From Bartonella senegalensis OS02 (GTDB lineage: Bacteria > Pseudomonadota > Alphaproteobacteria > Rhizobiales > Rhizobiaceae), in the NCBI RefSeq assembly GCF_000312545.1, contig NZ_HE997540.1:785403-849402 (forward strand): a stretch of DNA of 64,000 bases, read 5' to 3'. Below are positions 47,605 to 58,339 of this stretch, one piece after another. A program made the translations under genes and the position numbers. The notes below the pieces were generated by a model. The model was not told where the DNA came from, searched no databases, and saw only the letters and a list, made by a program, of their open reading frames with translations. The first letter of the stretch is position 1, and every line of letters begins with the position of its first letter.

Positions 47605-48798
47605 ATGGCAGATTCTCCAAAACCGAAAGATAAACCGCATTACACCGGTGTTCGCCCTAAGAAACCTGTGATTGAACAGGACATTATAAGCCATGATTCA
47701 GAGCAAAAAACACAAAATTCTGTAGAAGCAGATAGAATAGAAACAGGGAAAATAGAAAAGCAAAGCACACAGAGTAAATCCATATTGGGTATGACTTGGC
47801 TTTTCTTGCCAATTTCAGGAATTTTCGGTGGTCTTATCGCTTTGAGTCTTTTTATAGGGCTGCAATGGGCAGGATTGCTTCCGTCTTCTTTACTGGGAAA
47901 TCATATGGGAGAAGAAAATGCTTTGCAGATTGCTGAAACCGCAAAAAGTCAAAGTGAAGAGACAAGGCGGCAATTGAAGCATGTACTTCAAGAAATTGAT
48001 AGCTTGAAAGCAGAATTTTCTTCTTTTTCATCACGTCAACTTGGAACATTTCAAAATGATAAGGCATCGCAAGAAGAAAGCAGAAAAGCTTTTGCGGCCT
48101 TAGAAGAAAAAGTAAGTGGTCTTGAAGAGTATGTGCTCACTTTAGTTGGAGTCTCAAAAGAGATGAAAACAGCTCTGTTGGTTGGGCAGAACAATGCAAG
48201 TGCTCTGACAGCTTTAACGCAACGTTTAGAAACTCTGCAGAAAGAGATTGCTGTTAAAAGTGAGGAGAAAGAAAAGAAAAATACGGCATTGTTTATTGCG
48301 ATTAATTCGTTGAAAAATGCGGTCGAGCGTGGCGGATCTTATGTCAATGAGTTGAAAATATTACAACAATTATTACCTTCGATTGAGGGGATTGATCTGT
48401 TACAAAAAACAGCCTCTATAGGATTTCCTAGTCCAGCTCAACTTGCAGCTGATTTTGCCAATGTTGCTGATACAATCGTTGCAACGCAAAAGACCGTTGT
48501 ATCAGATGCTAGTTTTTTTGAACAAATTTTGGCATGGATGAAAGGTCTGATTGTTTCGCGACCAATTGGAAATGTTGAAGGGATGACATTGGGGGCAATT
48601 GCCGCGCGGATGGAAGTTGCTATTCAAACGGGTGATTACGAAAAGGCTTTGAGTGAATGGCAAACATTGCCTCAAACTGCAAAAGATGTTTCAGTAGATT
48701 TTGTTCACCAACTTGAAAGATATGTTGCTGTTCATAACCTCCTTGATCAGTTACTGTTGTCGGCACAACAAGGATCTTTTGAAGCAAAGAAGATGTAA
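47605..48798 (+). CDS. COG4223 / mitofilin-like inner-membrane protein
   Basis: A protein of about 397 residues with a polar, lysine-rich cytoplasmic N-terminus (MADSPKPKDKPHYTGVRPKK), one transmembrane helix (about residues 65-88), a long coiled coil (about 105-250) and a C-terminal helical domain resembling mitofilin (Mic60). Alphaproteobacterial Mic60 homologues of this type lie next to heme genes and shape intracytoplasmic or envelope membranes. Here only hemY remains beside it. The frame is open from 47527, but ATG 47605 gives the family-typical start. Confidence 0.82.
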   Translation: MADSPKPKDKPHYTGVRPKKPVIEQDIISHDSEQKTQNSVEADRIETGKIEKQSTQSKSILGMTWLFLPISGIFGGLIALSLFIGLQWAGLLPSSLLGNHMGEENALQIAETAKSQSEETRRQLKHVLQEIDSLKAEFSSFSSRQLGTFQNDKASQEESRKAFAALEEKVSGLEEYVLTLVGVSKEMKTALLVGQNNASALTALTQRLETLQKEIAVKSEEKEKKNTALFIAINSLKNAVERGGSYVNELKILQQLLPSIEGIDLLQKTASIGFPSPAQLAADFANVADTIVATQKTVVSDASFFEQILAWMKGLIVSRPIGNVEGMTLGAIAARMEVAIQTGDYEKALSEWQTLPQTAKDVSVDFVHQLERYVAVHNLLDQLLLSAQQGSFEAKKM

Positions 48799-48809
48799 AT
48801 AGGCTGAAG

Positions 48810-50387
48810 ATGATACGTGTTTTGATTTATACTTTTGTTGTATGTCTGTTCGGCTTAGCTTTTGGGTGGGTTGCTAATTATAATGATGCCCTTGTCATAA
48901 CGGTTTCCAACTTTCGATTTTCCGTTTCATTGTTGACAGCTTTGAGTATACTTATTTTGTTACTTGGAATTTTGGTGCTTTTATGGTGGCTCTTTTCTGT
49001 ACTTTTTTCTGTACCTCACGTCCTCTCCAATTATTTTTATAGACGTCATCAAAGGTATGGTTATGAAGCTCTTTCACAGGGCTTTCTTGCCGTTTTTGCG
49101 GGCGATACTGTTGAGGCGCAAAAAATGCAGATACGTGTTGAGAAATATCTTGCCGGGAATCGTGAGCCATTGGTGAAGCTCTTACAAGCGCAAACTTTAT
49201 CTTTGCAGAATAATTCTGTTCGCGCCATTAATCTTTATGAGCAAATGAGAAAGGAAAAACAGACAAAGTTGGCTGGCCTTTACGGCTTATTTCGTGAAGC
49301 TATGAAGACTAATGCTTACGAAGCAGCACAACAATATGCACAAGAAGCACAGACTTTATCACCAGCACTTTCGTGGGCACATCAAGCTGTGCTCGATCGG
49401 TTGAGTGCAGAGGGAAGATGGGATAAAGCTCTTGATGTTTTTGAGCAGGCGCAAAAAGCTTTACCACGTTCTGTCCGCTTAGCTCCAGAGCGTCAACACC
49501 TACAGGCTTTGCTGCTCAGTGGGCGGGCTCTTCATTTATTGAGAACGCATCCTGTAGAGGCTCGTAAGGCTATTTTAAAAGCACATAAACTCGTGCCTGA
49601 TTTTATACCTATAACAGTGATTGCCGCTGATATTCTTTATCAATTAAATGAAACACGCAAAGCTGATAAAATGATTGTTGCAGCGTGGCAGAAAGAGCCT
49701 CATCCTGATTTGGGAGCGCTTTATATCGAAAGAGAAGAAGGGGCTGTTGGGCGCTTGAAAAAAGCTAAGGCACTTGCTTCTCATAATAAAGACACATTTG
49801 AATCCACTTTTCTCGTCGCTAAAGCTGCTCTTGATGCCGGTGAAAGGGTATTGGCTAGGGAACAGGCACAAAAAGCACTGCAGTATCATAAACGGGAAAG
49901 CGTTTATTTGTTGTTAGCAGATATTGAAGAAGCACAGGGTAATAATCAGGCAGCAGTACGGCAATGGCTTTCTTTGGCGCTGCGTGCTGAACGTGATCCG
50001 GTATGGATGTGTGACGGGACTATTTTTTCTTCTTGGGCAGCAGTTTCTCCAATCAGTGGACGTTTGGGCTGTTTTGAATGGAAAGCGCCTCCCCAGATGC
50101 CTCCCTTCACATTAGAGGCTGAGACTCTTGTGTTGACAAAAAAAGATCAAGAAAATCTAGAAGATAAAAAAGAGAGCGTGGGTAAAAATGCTGTTGTTGA
50201 AGCTGAAATGCAAGAAGAGTCTCCTTCTGTAAAGGTTGATCTTTTGCATCATGTACAGATAGATAAACAAGAGACAAACAAACAAAATACAGAGGAATCT
50301 CATCAAGTCCGCTTAAATGTTGATGATCCAGGGGTTAAGACAGAAGAAAATGCGTTTTTATCGAAAAAAAAATTTCGGTTGTTTTAA
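48810..50387 (+). CDS. hemY: HemY-like TPR membrane protein
   Basis: A 525-residue inner-membrane protein: two N-terminal transmembrane helices (about residues 2-22 and 40-64), the HemY_N segment (YRRHQRYGYEALSQGFLAVF), then TPR-like helical repeats (about 110-390) and an acidic, low-complexity tail (410-525). It is associated with heme synthesis in many proteobacteria, but its exact activity is unsettled. The protein has no catalytic protoporphyrinogen oxidase motif. Retention without hemC/hemD suggests another role, for example with the adjacent mitofilin-like protein, 11 bases upstream. Confidence 0.85.
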   Translation: MIRVLIYTFVVCLFGLAFGWVANYNDALVITVSNFRFSVSLLTALSILILLLGILVLLWWLFSVLFSVPHVLSNYFYRRHQRYGYEALSQGFLAVFAGDTVEAQKMQIRVEKYLAGNREPLVKLLQAQTLSLQNNSVRAINLYEQMRKEKQTKLAGLYGLFREAMKTNAYEAAQQYAQEAQTLSPALSWAHQAVLDRLSAEGRWDKALDVFEQAQKALPRSVRLAPERQHLQALLLSGRALHLLRTHPVEARKAILKAHKLVPDFIPITVIAADILYQLNETRKADKMIVAAWQKEPHPDLGALYIEREEGAVGRLKKAKALASHNKDTFESTFLVAKAALDAGERVLAREQAQKALQYHKRESVYLLLADIEEAQGNNQAAVRQWLSLALRAERDPVWMCDGTIFSSWAAVSPISGRLGCFEWKAPPQMPPFTLEAETLVLTKKDQENLEDKKESVGKNAVVEAEMQEESPSVKVDLLHHVQIDKQETNKQNTEESHQVRLNVDDPGVKTEENAFLSKKKFRLF

Positions 50388-50490
50388 AAAAACTCTACAG
50401 TGAATATTTTGTACCGAAAATGTTTTCTTGTGCTGTAAAAATGAAATTTTACTTAGCTGCAAATGAGCTGCAAAAGTGATAGATTAAAAT

Positions 50491-51237
50491 ATGCTTATAA
50501 TGCAAAGATGTGCTGATAAAAAACAAAGAAAGAGCAAACCAAGGATTGCCGTTGTTATTCATCGTCAATCTTCCTATACTGGTCGTTTGGGAAAATTTTT
50601 GCAGAAAAGTGGTTTTGTTCTTGATATTTACCGTCCTATTTTTGGGCAGAGACTTCCCAATACATTACAGCATTATGCCGGTGTTGTCATTTTAGGAGGG
50701 CCGATGAGTGTCAATGACAAGGAAGACTATATTGGTGAGGAAATTGATTGGATTTCTTTGTCGTTGAAAGAGAATAAGCCTTTTTTAGGTATTTGTCTTG
50801 GAGCACAAATGTTAGCACGAAATCTAGGCGGGCGTGTTTGTACAAGAAATGATGGAACCGTTGAAGTCGGCTGGTATCCGCTGGAAGCAACTCCACAAGG
50901 TAAGGCATTGATGAATTGGCCAGAAATGGTTTATCATTTCCATGATGAAGGTATTTATGATTTACCTAAAGATGCAACGCTTTTGGCAACAGGTCAGACA
51001 TATCCTACACAAGCTTTTCGTTATGGAAACAGTGCGTGGGGTTTGCAGTTTCACGCTGAATTTACACGGGCTATGATGCGGCGTTTGGTTGTGCGTTCAG
51101 CGCAAAAATTAACTGAAAAGGGCGCACAGCCGGCTTCTGTACATCTGAAAGGTCGTTTAATCTATGATCAGGCTTTGAGCCAATGGTTTGAAAATGCATT
51201 GCGACAAATTTTTTGTGTATCAACTGCGTGCGTGTGA
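50491..51237 (+). CDS. Class I glutamine amidotransferase (GMP synthase-like)
   Basis: A 248-residue protein whose glutaminase triad is visible: GICLGAQML (Cys, about residue 107), FHAEF (His and Glu, about 192-194), with GGPMSVND before them as in GuaA-type domains. It lacks the ATP-pyrophosphatase domain of GMP synthase, so it belongs to the stand-alone amidotransferase group, some members of which cleave gamma-glutamyl bonds. The acceptor is unknown. The ATG at 50491 (or 50500) starts the conserved region after a lysine-rich lead of about 16 residues. Confidence 0.85.
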   Translation: MLIMQRCADKKQRKSKPRIAVVIHRQSSYTGRLGKFLQKSGFVLDIYRPIFGQRLPNTLQHYAGVVILGGPMSVNDKEDYIGEEIDWISLSLKENKPFLGICLGAQMLARNLGGRVCTRNDGTVEVGWYPLEATPQGKALMNWPEMVYHFHDEGIYDLPKDATLLATGQTYPTQAFRYGNSAWGLQFHAEFTRAMMRRLVVRSAQKLTEKGAQPASVHLKGRLIYDQALSQWFENALRQIFCVSTACV

Positions 51238-51287
51238 ATGTTAAAAGCCATGACTCTGTTGCTTATGAGATAAGGAGAGTTTTTATT

Positions 51288-52450
51288 TTGTTTATATTCT
51301 CTCAATTGACGTCATTCCGGAAAAATCTTTCTCTGAGTCATTTACTTTGTGGAGTGTTTTGTCTTGTTCTGATACTCATTTATAGTTCAGTCTGGTTTTT
51401 TTTTCACGTAAAATAGAAGAGCGTCTTTCTAGTATCCTTGCAAGGCTATCTAATGGTGATATGTCGGCTGTGTGCAAACATATCCGCAAAAATGGTTATC
51501 CGTTACGGATTGGTGTTGTTTGTGATCAATTTCAATTTGTTTGGCCGTTGTACGGTTTTTCTTTATCAACCCCGCATTTAACCGTTAGTGCACCAATTTA
51601 TGTACCTCATTGGCTAGAGATAGAAGTTCATTCTCCTACATCAATTGTTTTATTTGAAAAAAATCCCATAATGTCACGTTGGCGCAATTTGGTGATTGGG
51701 ACAGATCCTTATTTGAGGTCCGGTAAAACATTTAAGCTTATGGCTGAAGGGCTTGAAATTTTTCCTATGGCGTCATCCCTTAAAAATCAGAAATTTGACG
51801 AAGCACCGCAATCACAAACAGCAGATAAAAATATCATGCAAGAAGCTATTGAAAATCAGGCATCTTTGAGAGATGCTGATGACATAATTGTACATCCGTT
51901 AGAGCAAAAAAATGCTTCTCCAAAAGTAACGGCTGAATTTGTGCGGCTTGATCTTAAGTATGAGAAGAATAATTTATCGGGGCATATTACTTTCGATGAT
52001 TTTGATGCTTCTGTGTTTATTAAACCTGAATTTATTGATTTTCCAAAAATTGACGGCAATTTAAAATGGATTCTCAATGATGTCTCCAATCTATTTGATG
52101 CAAATGGTAAAGGTAGTTGGAAACACCGTTTGTATGGGAAAAGTGGTCTTTTAAAGCACGCTGAATTGATGTTTCATACGGGCGGTGCACTGGGAATAAG
52201 TGGACCTTTCTCCTTTGATGATGAAGGATATTTGACAGCAGAATTTGAACTTGCCTTTATTCAGCACACAGAGCTTTTGACGACTATGCAGCGTTTGTTT
52301 CCTGTACACGCTAACAATCTTCAAGCTGTATTTTTTGTTTTGGGTGCTATGCCTAAAAATGCAGATGGCAATCCCGTTCTTCCTCTACTGATTAGTCATG
52401 GATGGGCAAAACTGGGGTTTTTAAAACTCGGCCGTCTTGCACCACTTTAA
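51288..52450 (+). pseudogene. DUF2125 family protein, frameshifted at a T-run
   Basis: A Rhizobiales envelope protein of unknown function, about 385 residues if intact. TTG 51288 follows AAGGAG at good spacing and starts a frame with one transmembrane helix (HLLCGVFCLVLILIYSSVWF) that ends just after nine T at 51396-51404. In the next frame translation continues SRKIEERLSSILARLSNGDM and GYPLRIGVVCDQF, typical of DUF2125, to 52450. One extra T would join the two frames. The homopolymer makes polymerase slippage or sequencing error as likely as real loss. Its last 35 codons are duplicated downstream. Confidence 0.75.
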
Positions 52451-52517
52451 GTTTGGAAGGTGTGTTTAAAATTGCGCACTCAAGTTTATTGGTAAGTGAG
52501 ATCTTTTTACTTTAAAC

Positions 52518-52650
52518 ACTCTGCTTAAAAATGCAAATGGCACTCCCGTTTTTCCTTTGCTGATTGCTCATGGATGGGTAAAACTGGGGATTTTAAAACT
52601 CGGCCATCTACACCGCTTTAAGTTTGAAAAGCAGTGTTTTGAAGTTGTGA
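52518..52650. repeat. Second copy of the DUF2125 3' end / gdh 3' end junction
   Basis: 52518-52650 repeats 52346-52474 with scattered substitutions: the segment covering AAAAATGC, GCTGATT, CATGGATGGG and TTTTAAAACTCGGCC, the stop TTTAAGTTTG, and a few bases beyond. The duplicated piece therefore spans the tail-to-tail junction of the DUF2125 and glutamate dehydrogenase genes. The outer copy now supplies the last codons of gdh; the inner sequence 52451-52517 is the leftover. Confidence 0.8.
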
Positions 52651-55600
52651 AATCAACCCTGCCGCAAAGGTAAAACGAGAAATGTTGAGATCACTTTCAA
52701 TGAGAGGACCAATACGGTTTGTTACGTTTTGAATGTGCTCTTCTTCTGTTTTGCTCCAAGCTGCAAACGGATTCTCTTTTTTTCCATAATTTTTTAAGAT
52801 TTTCATAACGATTTGTCGTAAGCTTTTGGCAATATTTTCTTTGGCTTGGTTTAAAGCCATATTATCATAATAATCAACTACAGGAATTGTTTGACTCGCT
52901 TCATGAATGCGGCTGATACGCATGATTTGAGCAAGTGAGAAATAGATTTCTGCAGTTTTAATAAGATCGCTGTTGCTTTGCTTGGCAACTAAAGAAATAT
53001 CACAAATTATTGGAGCAGCCTCCAAGAGAGCCAATTGCTTTGCTAAAGCTTTTGGGGCTCCCTCTTCGCTATATTTTATCGCTTTCTCATGAACTTTTTG
53101 AGTAATATCTTTACCTTTTAAATGTATAAGCTGTTTTTCAATAATCTCACGGGCTTGCTTCATTGTTTTTACAAGTTCTTCTAAGGAAACAGAAAGATCC
53201 ATATTGTGCAAGCCCCAATTTGTTGTCTCAAAAAGCATAGAGGTTATTGCTGCGTAGAATTTGTTTTGAATAAGACCGGGTATCTTATTATCAAGTTTAT
53301 CAATTTGGTCCGATAATTGAGGAATATCAAAACCATCGCGAAGGGCGATGAAAACACGAATAATATTTTCTACCTTTTGTTCTGTTGCATCTTGGAGGCG
53401 ACTCACAAAGGTTGGTCCTCCTCGGTTTACAATATCGTTGGCAATCAGTGTTGCAATAATATTACGACGCAATTGATGATGAATAATTTCTTTCTCAAAG
53501 CTTTTTTGAATTTGAGGTGGAAAATAGTTCAACAAAATGGCATCAAAATAACGATCATCAACAATGGGGCTTTGGACGATTTCTTCTTGTAGGGTTAGTT
53601 TAGCATAAGCCAAAAGAACAGCGAGTTCCGGACGAATAAGCCCTTGCCCTTGGGGTGTTCTTTGACGCAAAACTTGCTCATTGGGAAGAATTTCAACTCT
53701 ACGATCGAGAAGCTTTTTCTGTTCCAAGTCGTGCATAAAGCGTATTTGATAAGGCAAATCCGTAGCGCTTTGGCTTTCAGCCAAGGAAAGAGAAAGTGTT
53801 TGCAAATAATTGTTACGCAGGACTAACTTCTCAACTTGGGGAGTCATCTTTTTCAAGAGTTCATTGCGTGTTTCGCGGGTAAGCATTTTTGCACGAAGTG
53901 CTGATGCCAGAACAATTTTAATGTTCACCTCAACATCTGAACAATTAACGCCTGCGGAATTATCAATGGCATCCGTATTGCAGCGTCCACCGTTTAACAC
54001 ATATTCAATTCGACCACGTTGTGTAACGCCAAGATTAGCGCCCTCACCAATCACTTTTGCACGCACTTGTTCACCGGTGATACGGAGTGCATCATTCGCA
54101 CGGTCTCCTACTTGTGCATCGGTTTCTGTTGTTGCACGGATATAAGTACCAATGCCACCAAACCATAAAAGATCAATAGGTGCTTTGAGAAGTGCAGAGA
54201 TAATTTCAAAGGGCGTTCCGGTTTGTTTTTCAAAGCCAATGGCTTTTGCTGCTTCTGGTGAAAGAGTAATGGTTTTTGCTGTGCGTGAGAAGATACCACC
54301 GCCCTTTGATAATTTTGTCTGGTCGTAATCTTGCCAACTGGAACGAGGGAGTTGAAAGAGTCGCATACGCTCTGCGTAGCTTTCAGCTCTATTGGGATCT
54401 GGATCGATGAAGATATCACGGTGATCAAAGGCAGCAATAAGTTTGGTTTGTTTGGAAAGCAACATTCCATTGCCAAAAACATCACCGGACATATCACCAA
54501 CCCCTACACAGGTGAAGGGGGTTGTTTGGATATCATGATTAAAGGATTCTCGAAAATGTCTTTTAACTGCTTCCCATGCACCTTTGGCTGTAATTCCGAT
54601 GGCTTTGTGATCATAGCCTGCTGATCCTCCAGAGGCAAAAGCATCATCAAGCCAGAAGTGGTTTGCTTGGCTGATGGTGTTGGCTGTATCAGAAAAGGTT
54701 GCCGTGCCTTTGTCGGCAGCGACAACAAAATAAGGGTCATTGTCATCATGGCAAATGATCTCGTGAGGTGGGATTATTTTGCCATTCATCAAATTGTCGG
54801 TGATGGAAAGTAAAGCCGTGATAAAGTCAATGTAAGCTTGACGCGCGGCTTCTATGATTACGCCACGATCATTCGTTTGAGGAAGACGATGAGGGTAAAA
54901 TCCCCCTTTCGCGCCAACAGGAACAATAACTGCATTTTTAACCTGTTGGGCTTTGACTAAGCTTAGCACTTCAGTACGATAATCAAGTGCACGATCTGAC
55001 CAACGGATTCCACCGCGAGCAATAGGACCAAAGCGTAAATGAACACCTTCAACTTCTGGTCCATAAACAAAAATTTCTCGATAAGGACGCGGTTCAGGTA
55101 AACCCTCAATTTGGCGTGGATCTAACTTGGTTGCTAAAATACGCCGTGGATTGCCATCGGCAAGAGGCGTAAAGGCATTGGTGCGTAAACTTGCAATGAT
55201 AAGGTTACGATAACGGCGTAAAATCAGATCATCATCTAAACCGGATACTTTCTGTAATTTTTCTTCAATGCGTTTTTGTATGATTTTTTGGTTTTTTCTC
55301 GCTCTTTTTCTGTATGGCTTTGATGAAATTTCAAATGAAACAAAGCATAAAGATCTTGGGTAATGTCAGGATAGGCATTTAAGGTTTGGGCAACGCGGTC
55401 TTGTGAATAAGGAATTCCAGCTTGTTGGAGATAGCGCCCATAATGCCGCAAAATGACAATTTCACGCCAATCAAGCTCTGCTGTTTGAGTTAGTGCATTA
55501 AAGGCATCGTTATCCGCATTGTGCGCCCAAACTGCTTCGAATGTTGCTGCGTGTTTTTGACCGGTTTTTTCGAAATCCATACAAAGTTGGAAGGCGCTTT

Positions 55601-57326
55601 CTAGTTGCATATCGTGCAGATATACAGAGTGTCCGTTGCCATCTGGTAATTCAAGTGTTTGTTCAGCGATGACTCTAAATCCCATATTTTCAAGGAGCGG
55701 CACGCGCTTGGAAAGAGCTAGTGCTTCGTGGCGGTGAAAGAGGCGGAGAGAAATATTTTGTTTTTCTTTATTGTGTGTATGATAAAATGTCACAAAAAGC
55801 GGTTTTTTATCATGAAGACTTAAAATATGTCCGGCATCTTCAATGGCCTCTTCTGGTGAAAATAAGTCACGATAGCTGTTGGGAAATTGGCTAGCTAAAC
55901 GTGTTTGTTGCTCTGTTGTTTTGCGGCTAAGAGCTATGGTTTGGACACTCTCTTCCCAACTTCTGGCTATAAAACGTACATGCTGTTCAAGTTTGGTGCG
56001 CTCAATAAGAGGAGCATTCTCACTCCCCTTGCGGTGGATGATATAATAGACACGTGTGAGTGTGCTTTCCAAAAATAGCGGATAGGACTCAAAAAAATCA
56101 CCATTATAGAGCTCAACAAAATATTCGCCAACTTTTTCGCGAATGTTACTGCTGTATTGATCACGCGGGACATAGACAAGTATCGAGACAAAGCGCCCAA
56201 AAGAATCCGTGTGCGCAAGCACGCGCAAACGTGGACGTTCATCTAATTGCATGATAAGTTTGGCATTTTCTGTCAATGTGTCAACGTCAGAGCGAAACAT
56301 TTCATCTCTTGGATAGGTTTCTAAAACACTGATAAGTGCTTTTCCAGAATAGTCAGCACGGTTGTATCCAAGGCGTTGAATGATAGTTTTGGCTTTTTCT
56401 TTTAAGAAAGGGATTTGCAAAATAGAGCGCGTATAAGCTGAGGAGGTAAATAACCCTACAATGCGCAATTCTCCACAGAGCTTGCCTTTTTTGCCAAAGA
56501 TTTTAAGACCAATATAATCGAGCCAAACAGAACGATGAATTTTTGAGCGGCTGTTGGCTTTTGTCACAATAAGTAAGTTATCATTTTCCATAAAGGATAG
56601 GATTTCTTGCGGAAGCTCTTCCAAGCCTGCATCGCCAATAATACGAATAGAGGCATCGGTGAGAATGCCTAGTTCAATGTTACTGGATGTAAAGGCTTCC
56701 CTGGGTTCTTGGTTTTTGATGACGTTATAAGTGCGCATGCCAAGAAAGATGAAATTATCGTCCATCAACCAATTGAGAAATTCAATGGCTTTTTCACCTT
56801 CTTGTTTATAGTGTTCGGGGAGGTTCGTTTGATAGGCATGGATATGCTTTCTCACTTCTTCAAGCATAGGTTGCCAGTCTTGTACAGCGGCATTGACTTG
56901 TTCAAGGACTAAGGCAATCTCTCCTTTGAGCTTTTGGATCTGCTGTTCATTTAAGGATTCAATATGGATTTGAATCAAGCTGATGCGCTGTCCGCAGGCA
57001 CAATCAAGAACAGGGTGTGCAATCAAATAAATGTGATTTTTATGCTGATTAAAGAGATTTAAAATAGAATCGAGAAGAAAAGGTTTGTTATCGTTTACCA
57101 GCGTGATAACGGTTATAGGCTTCTTATTACGGGTCAAATTTTGTTCAAAGCAGATAACACTTTTGCCTGCTTGATGAAGATGAAAAGCTTCAATGGCAGT
57201 TATTGTGGCTTTTTGGAGTTCTGTACTTTCGTAACAGGTGATATCTTCTTTATCGGTGTGAGCAAAAAGGATTTGTTTTATTTGATCTTGATGGTTTTTT
57301 GTTTCTAATGTTTTTTGTTTTAACAC
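52618..57326 (-). pseudogene. gdhB: NAD-specific glutamate dehydrogenase (large GDH-180 type), frameshifted
   Basis: Together two frames make about 1570 residues, the normal size for the large NAD-dependent enzyme (PF05088) that oxidises glutamate to 2-oxoglutarate. The N-terminal frame (57326-55236, GTG start) holds the regulatory region (DNKPFLLDSILNL, FLNWLMDDNFIFLGMR). The C-terminal frame (open upstream to about 55285, ending 52618) has FGPIARGGIRWSDRALDYRT, VIVPVGAKGGFYPHRLP and ITAKGAWEAVKRHF. The break lies near six T at plus 55292-55297: one more A on the coding strand would read EREKNQKIIQKRIEEK through. Amino acids are a main carbon source for Bartonella, so true loss would be surprising. 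Confidence 0.85.
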
Positions 57327-57598
57327 AATAATATTCCCTTTTTGCTCTTAAGAGTCTCTCTTGCACTGCAGCAGACCAATTTATTATTCTCTGCAGTGTT
57401 ACACGTTATTCTTTGAAGCGTAACCTTCCTTTTGAAGAGAATAGTTCTTTATTAGGGAAGGATAAAGGTATTTCTTTTATTTTACAGTAATAATTTGCCG
57501 CTTTATGAAATATTTTGCGCGATGAAAGAATATTTTTAGTGTTTTTTATGTTAATAGTCTGTTTTTTTTAAAAGAGACAAAATGAAAGTAAATCTCAA

Positions 57599-58255
57599 AT
57601 GACGCGTTTGCCAGAAAGACTTTTAAGCGGTTATCAGTCTTTTATAAAAAATCATTTTTTATATAGAACAGCAGATTATCAGCAATTGGCAATTGAAGGG
57701 CAGAAACCTGAAATTTTGGTCATTGCTTGTTGTGATTCGCGAGCAGTACCAGAAACGATTTTTGATGCTAAACCAGGTGAAATTTTTACGCTGCGCAACG
57801 TGGCAAATTTGGTTCCTCCTTTTTCTCCTGATAATCAATATCATGCAACATCAGCAGCGATTGAGCATGCCGTTCAATTGCTTGAGGTGAAGCATATTGT
57901 TGTTTTTGGTCATGCCCATTGTGGGGGGGTGAGCACCGCTCTTGAGGGAACGTGCAAGTCTTTATCGTCAAATGATTTTATTGGTCAATGGATAAGCCTT
58001 TTGGCACCAGCAGCACAAACAGTTGTTGCAAACAAATCGTTGACTGTTGCAGAGCAGCAGACCGCATTAGAGAAACTTTCTATTCGTCATTCGTTGAAAA
58101 ATTTAGAGACATTTCCTTGGATAAAGGCGCGGAAAGAGCAGGGTGTTTTGACGTTGCACGGGGTTTGGTTTGATATCTCAAGCGGTGAATTATGGAGTGT
58201 AGAACAGGAAGCAGGTCATTTTATGCGTGTGGAGGTGGAGAATTTTGAGGGATAA
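57599..58255 (+). CDS. Beta-class carbonic anhydrase
   Basis: A 218-residue zinc enzyme interconverting CO2 and bicarbonate. Zinc ligands are visible in VIACCDSRAVPETIF (Cys, with the Asp-Arg dyad) and VVFGHAHCGGVSTAL (His and Cys), and the fold continues to the C-terminus in the usual way. It supplies bicarbonate for carboxylases such as acetyl-CoA carboxylase, whose alpha subunit gene is also in the window. ATG 57599; no operon partner. Confidence 0.93.
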   Translation: MTRLPERLLSGYQSFIKNHFLYRTADYQQLAIEGQKPEILVIACCDSRAVPETIFDAKPGEIFTLRNVANLVPPFSPDNQYHATSAAIEHAVQLLEVKHIVVFGHAHCGGVSTALEGTCKSLSSNDFIGQWISLLAPAAQTVVANKSLTVAEQQTALEKLSIRHSLKNLETFPWIKARKEQGVLTLHGVWFDISSGELWSVEQEAGHFMRVEVENFEG

Positions 58256-58339
58256 TTTTTGCTACCTTTTTGCTTCGTATAAAAGCTATTTGTATGATAA
58301 ATCTTGACAAAGCTGGGGTTTTATTGTTTGAAAGGATAA

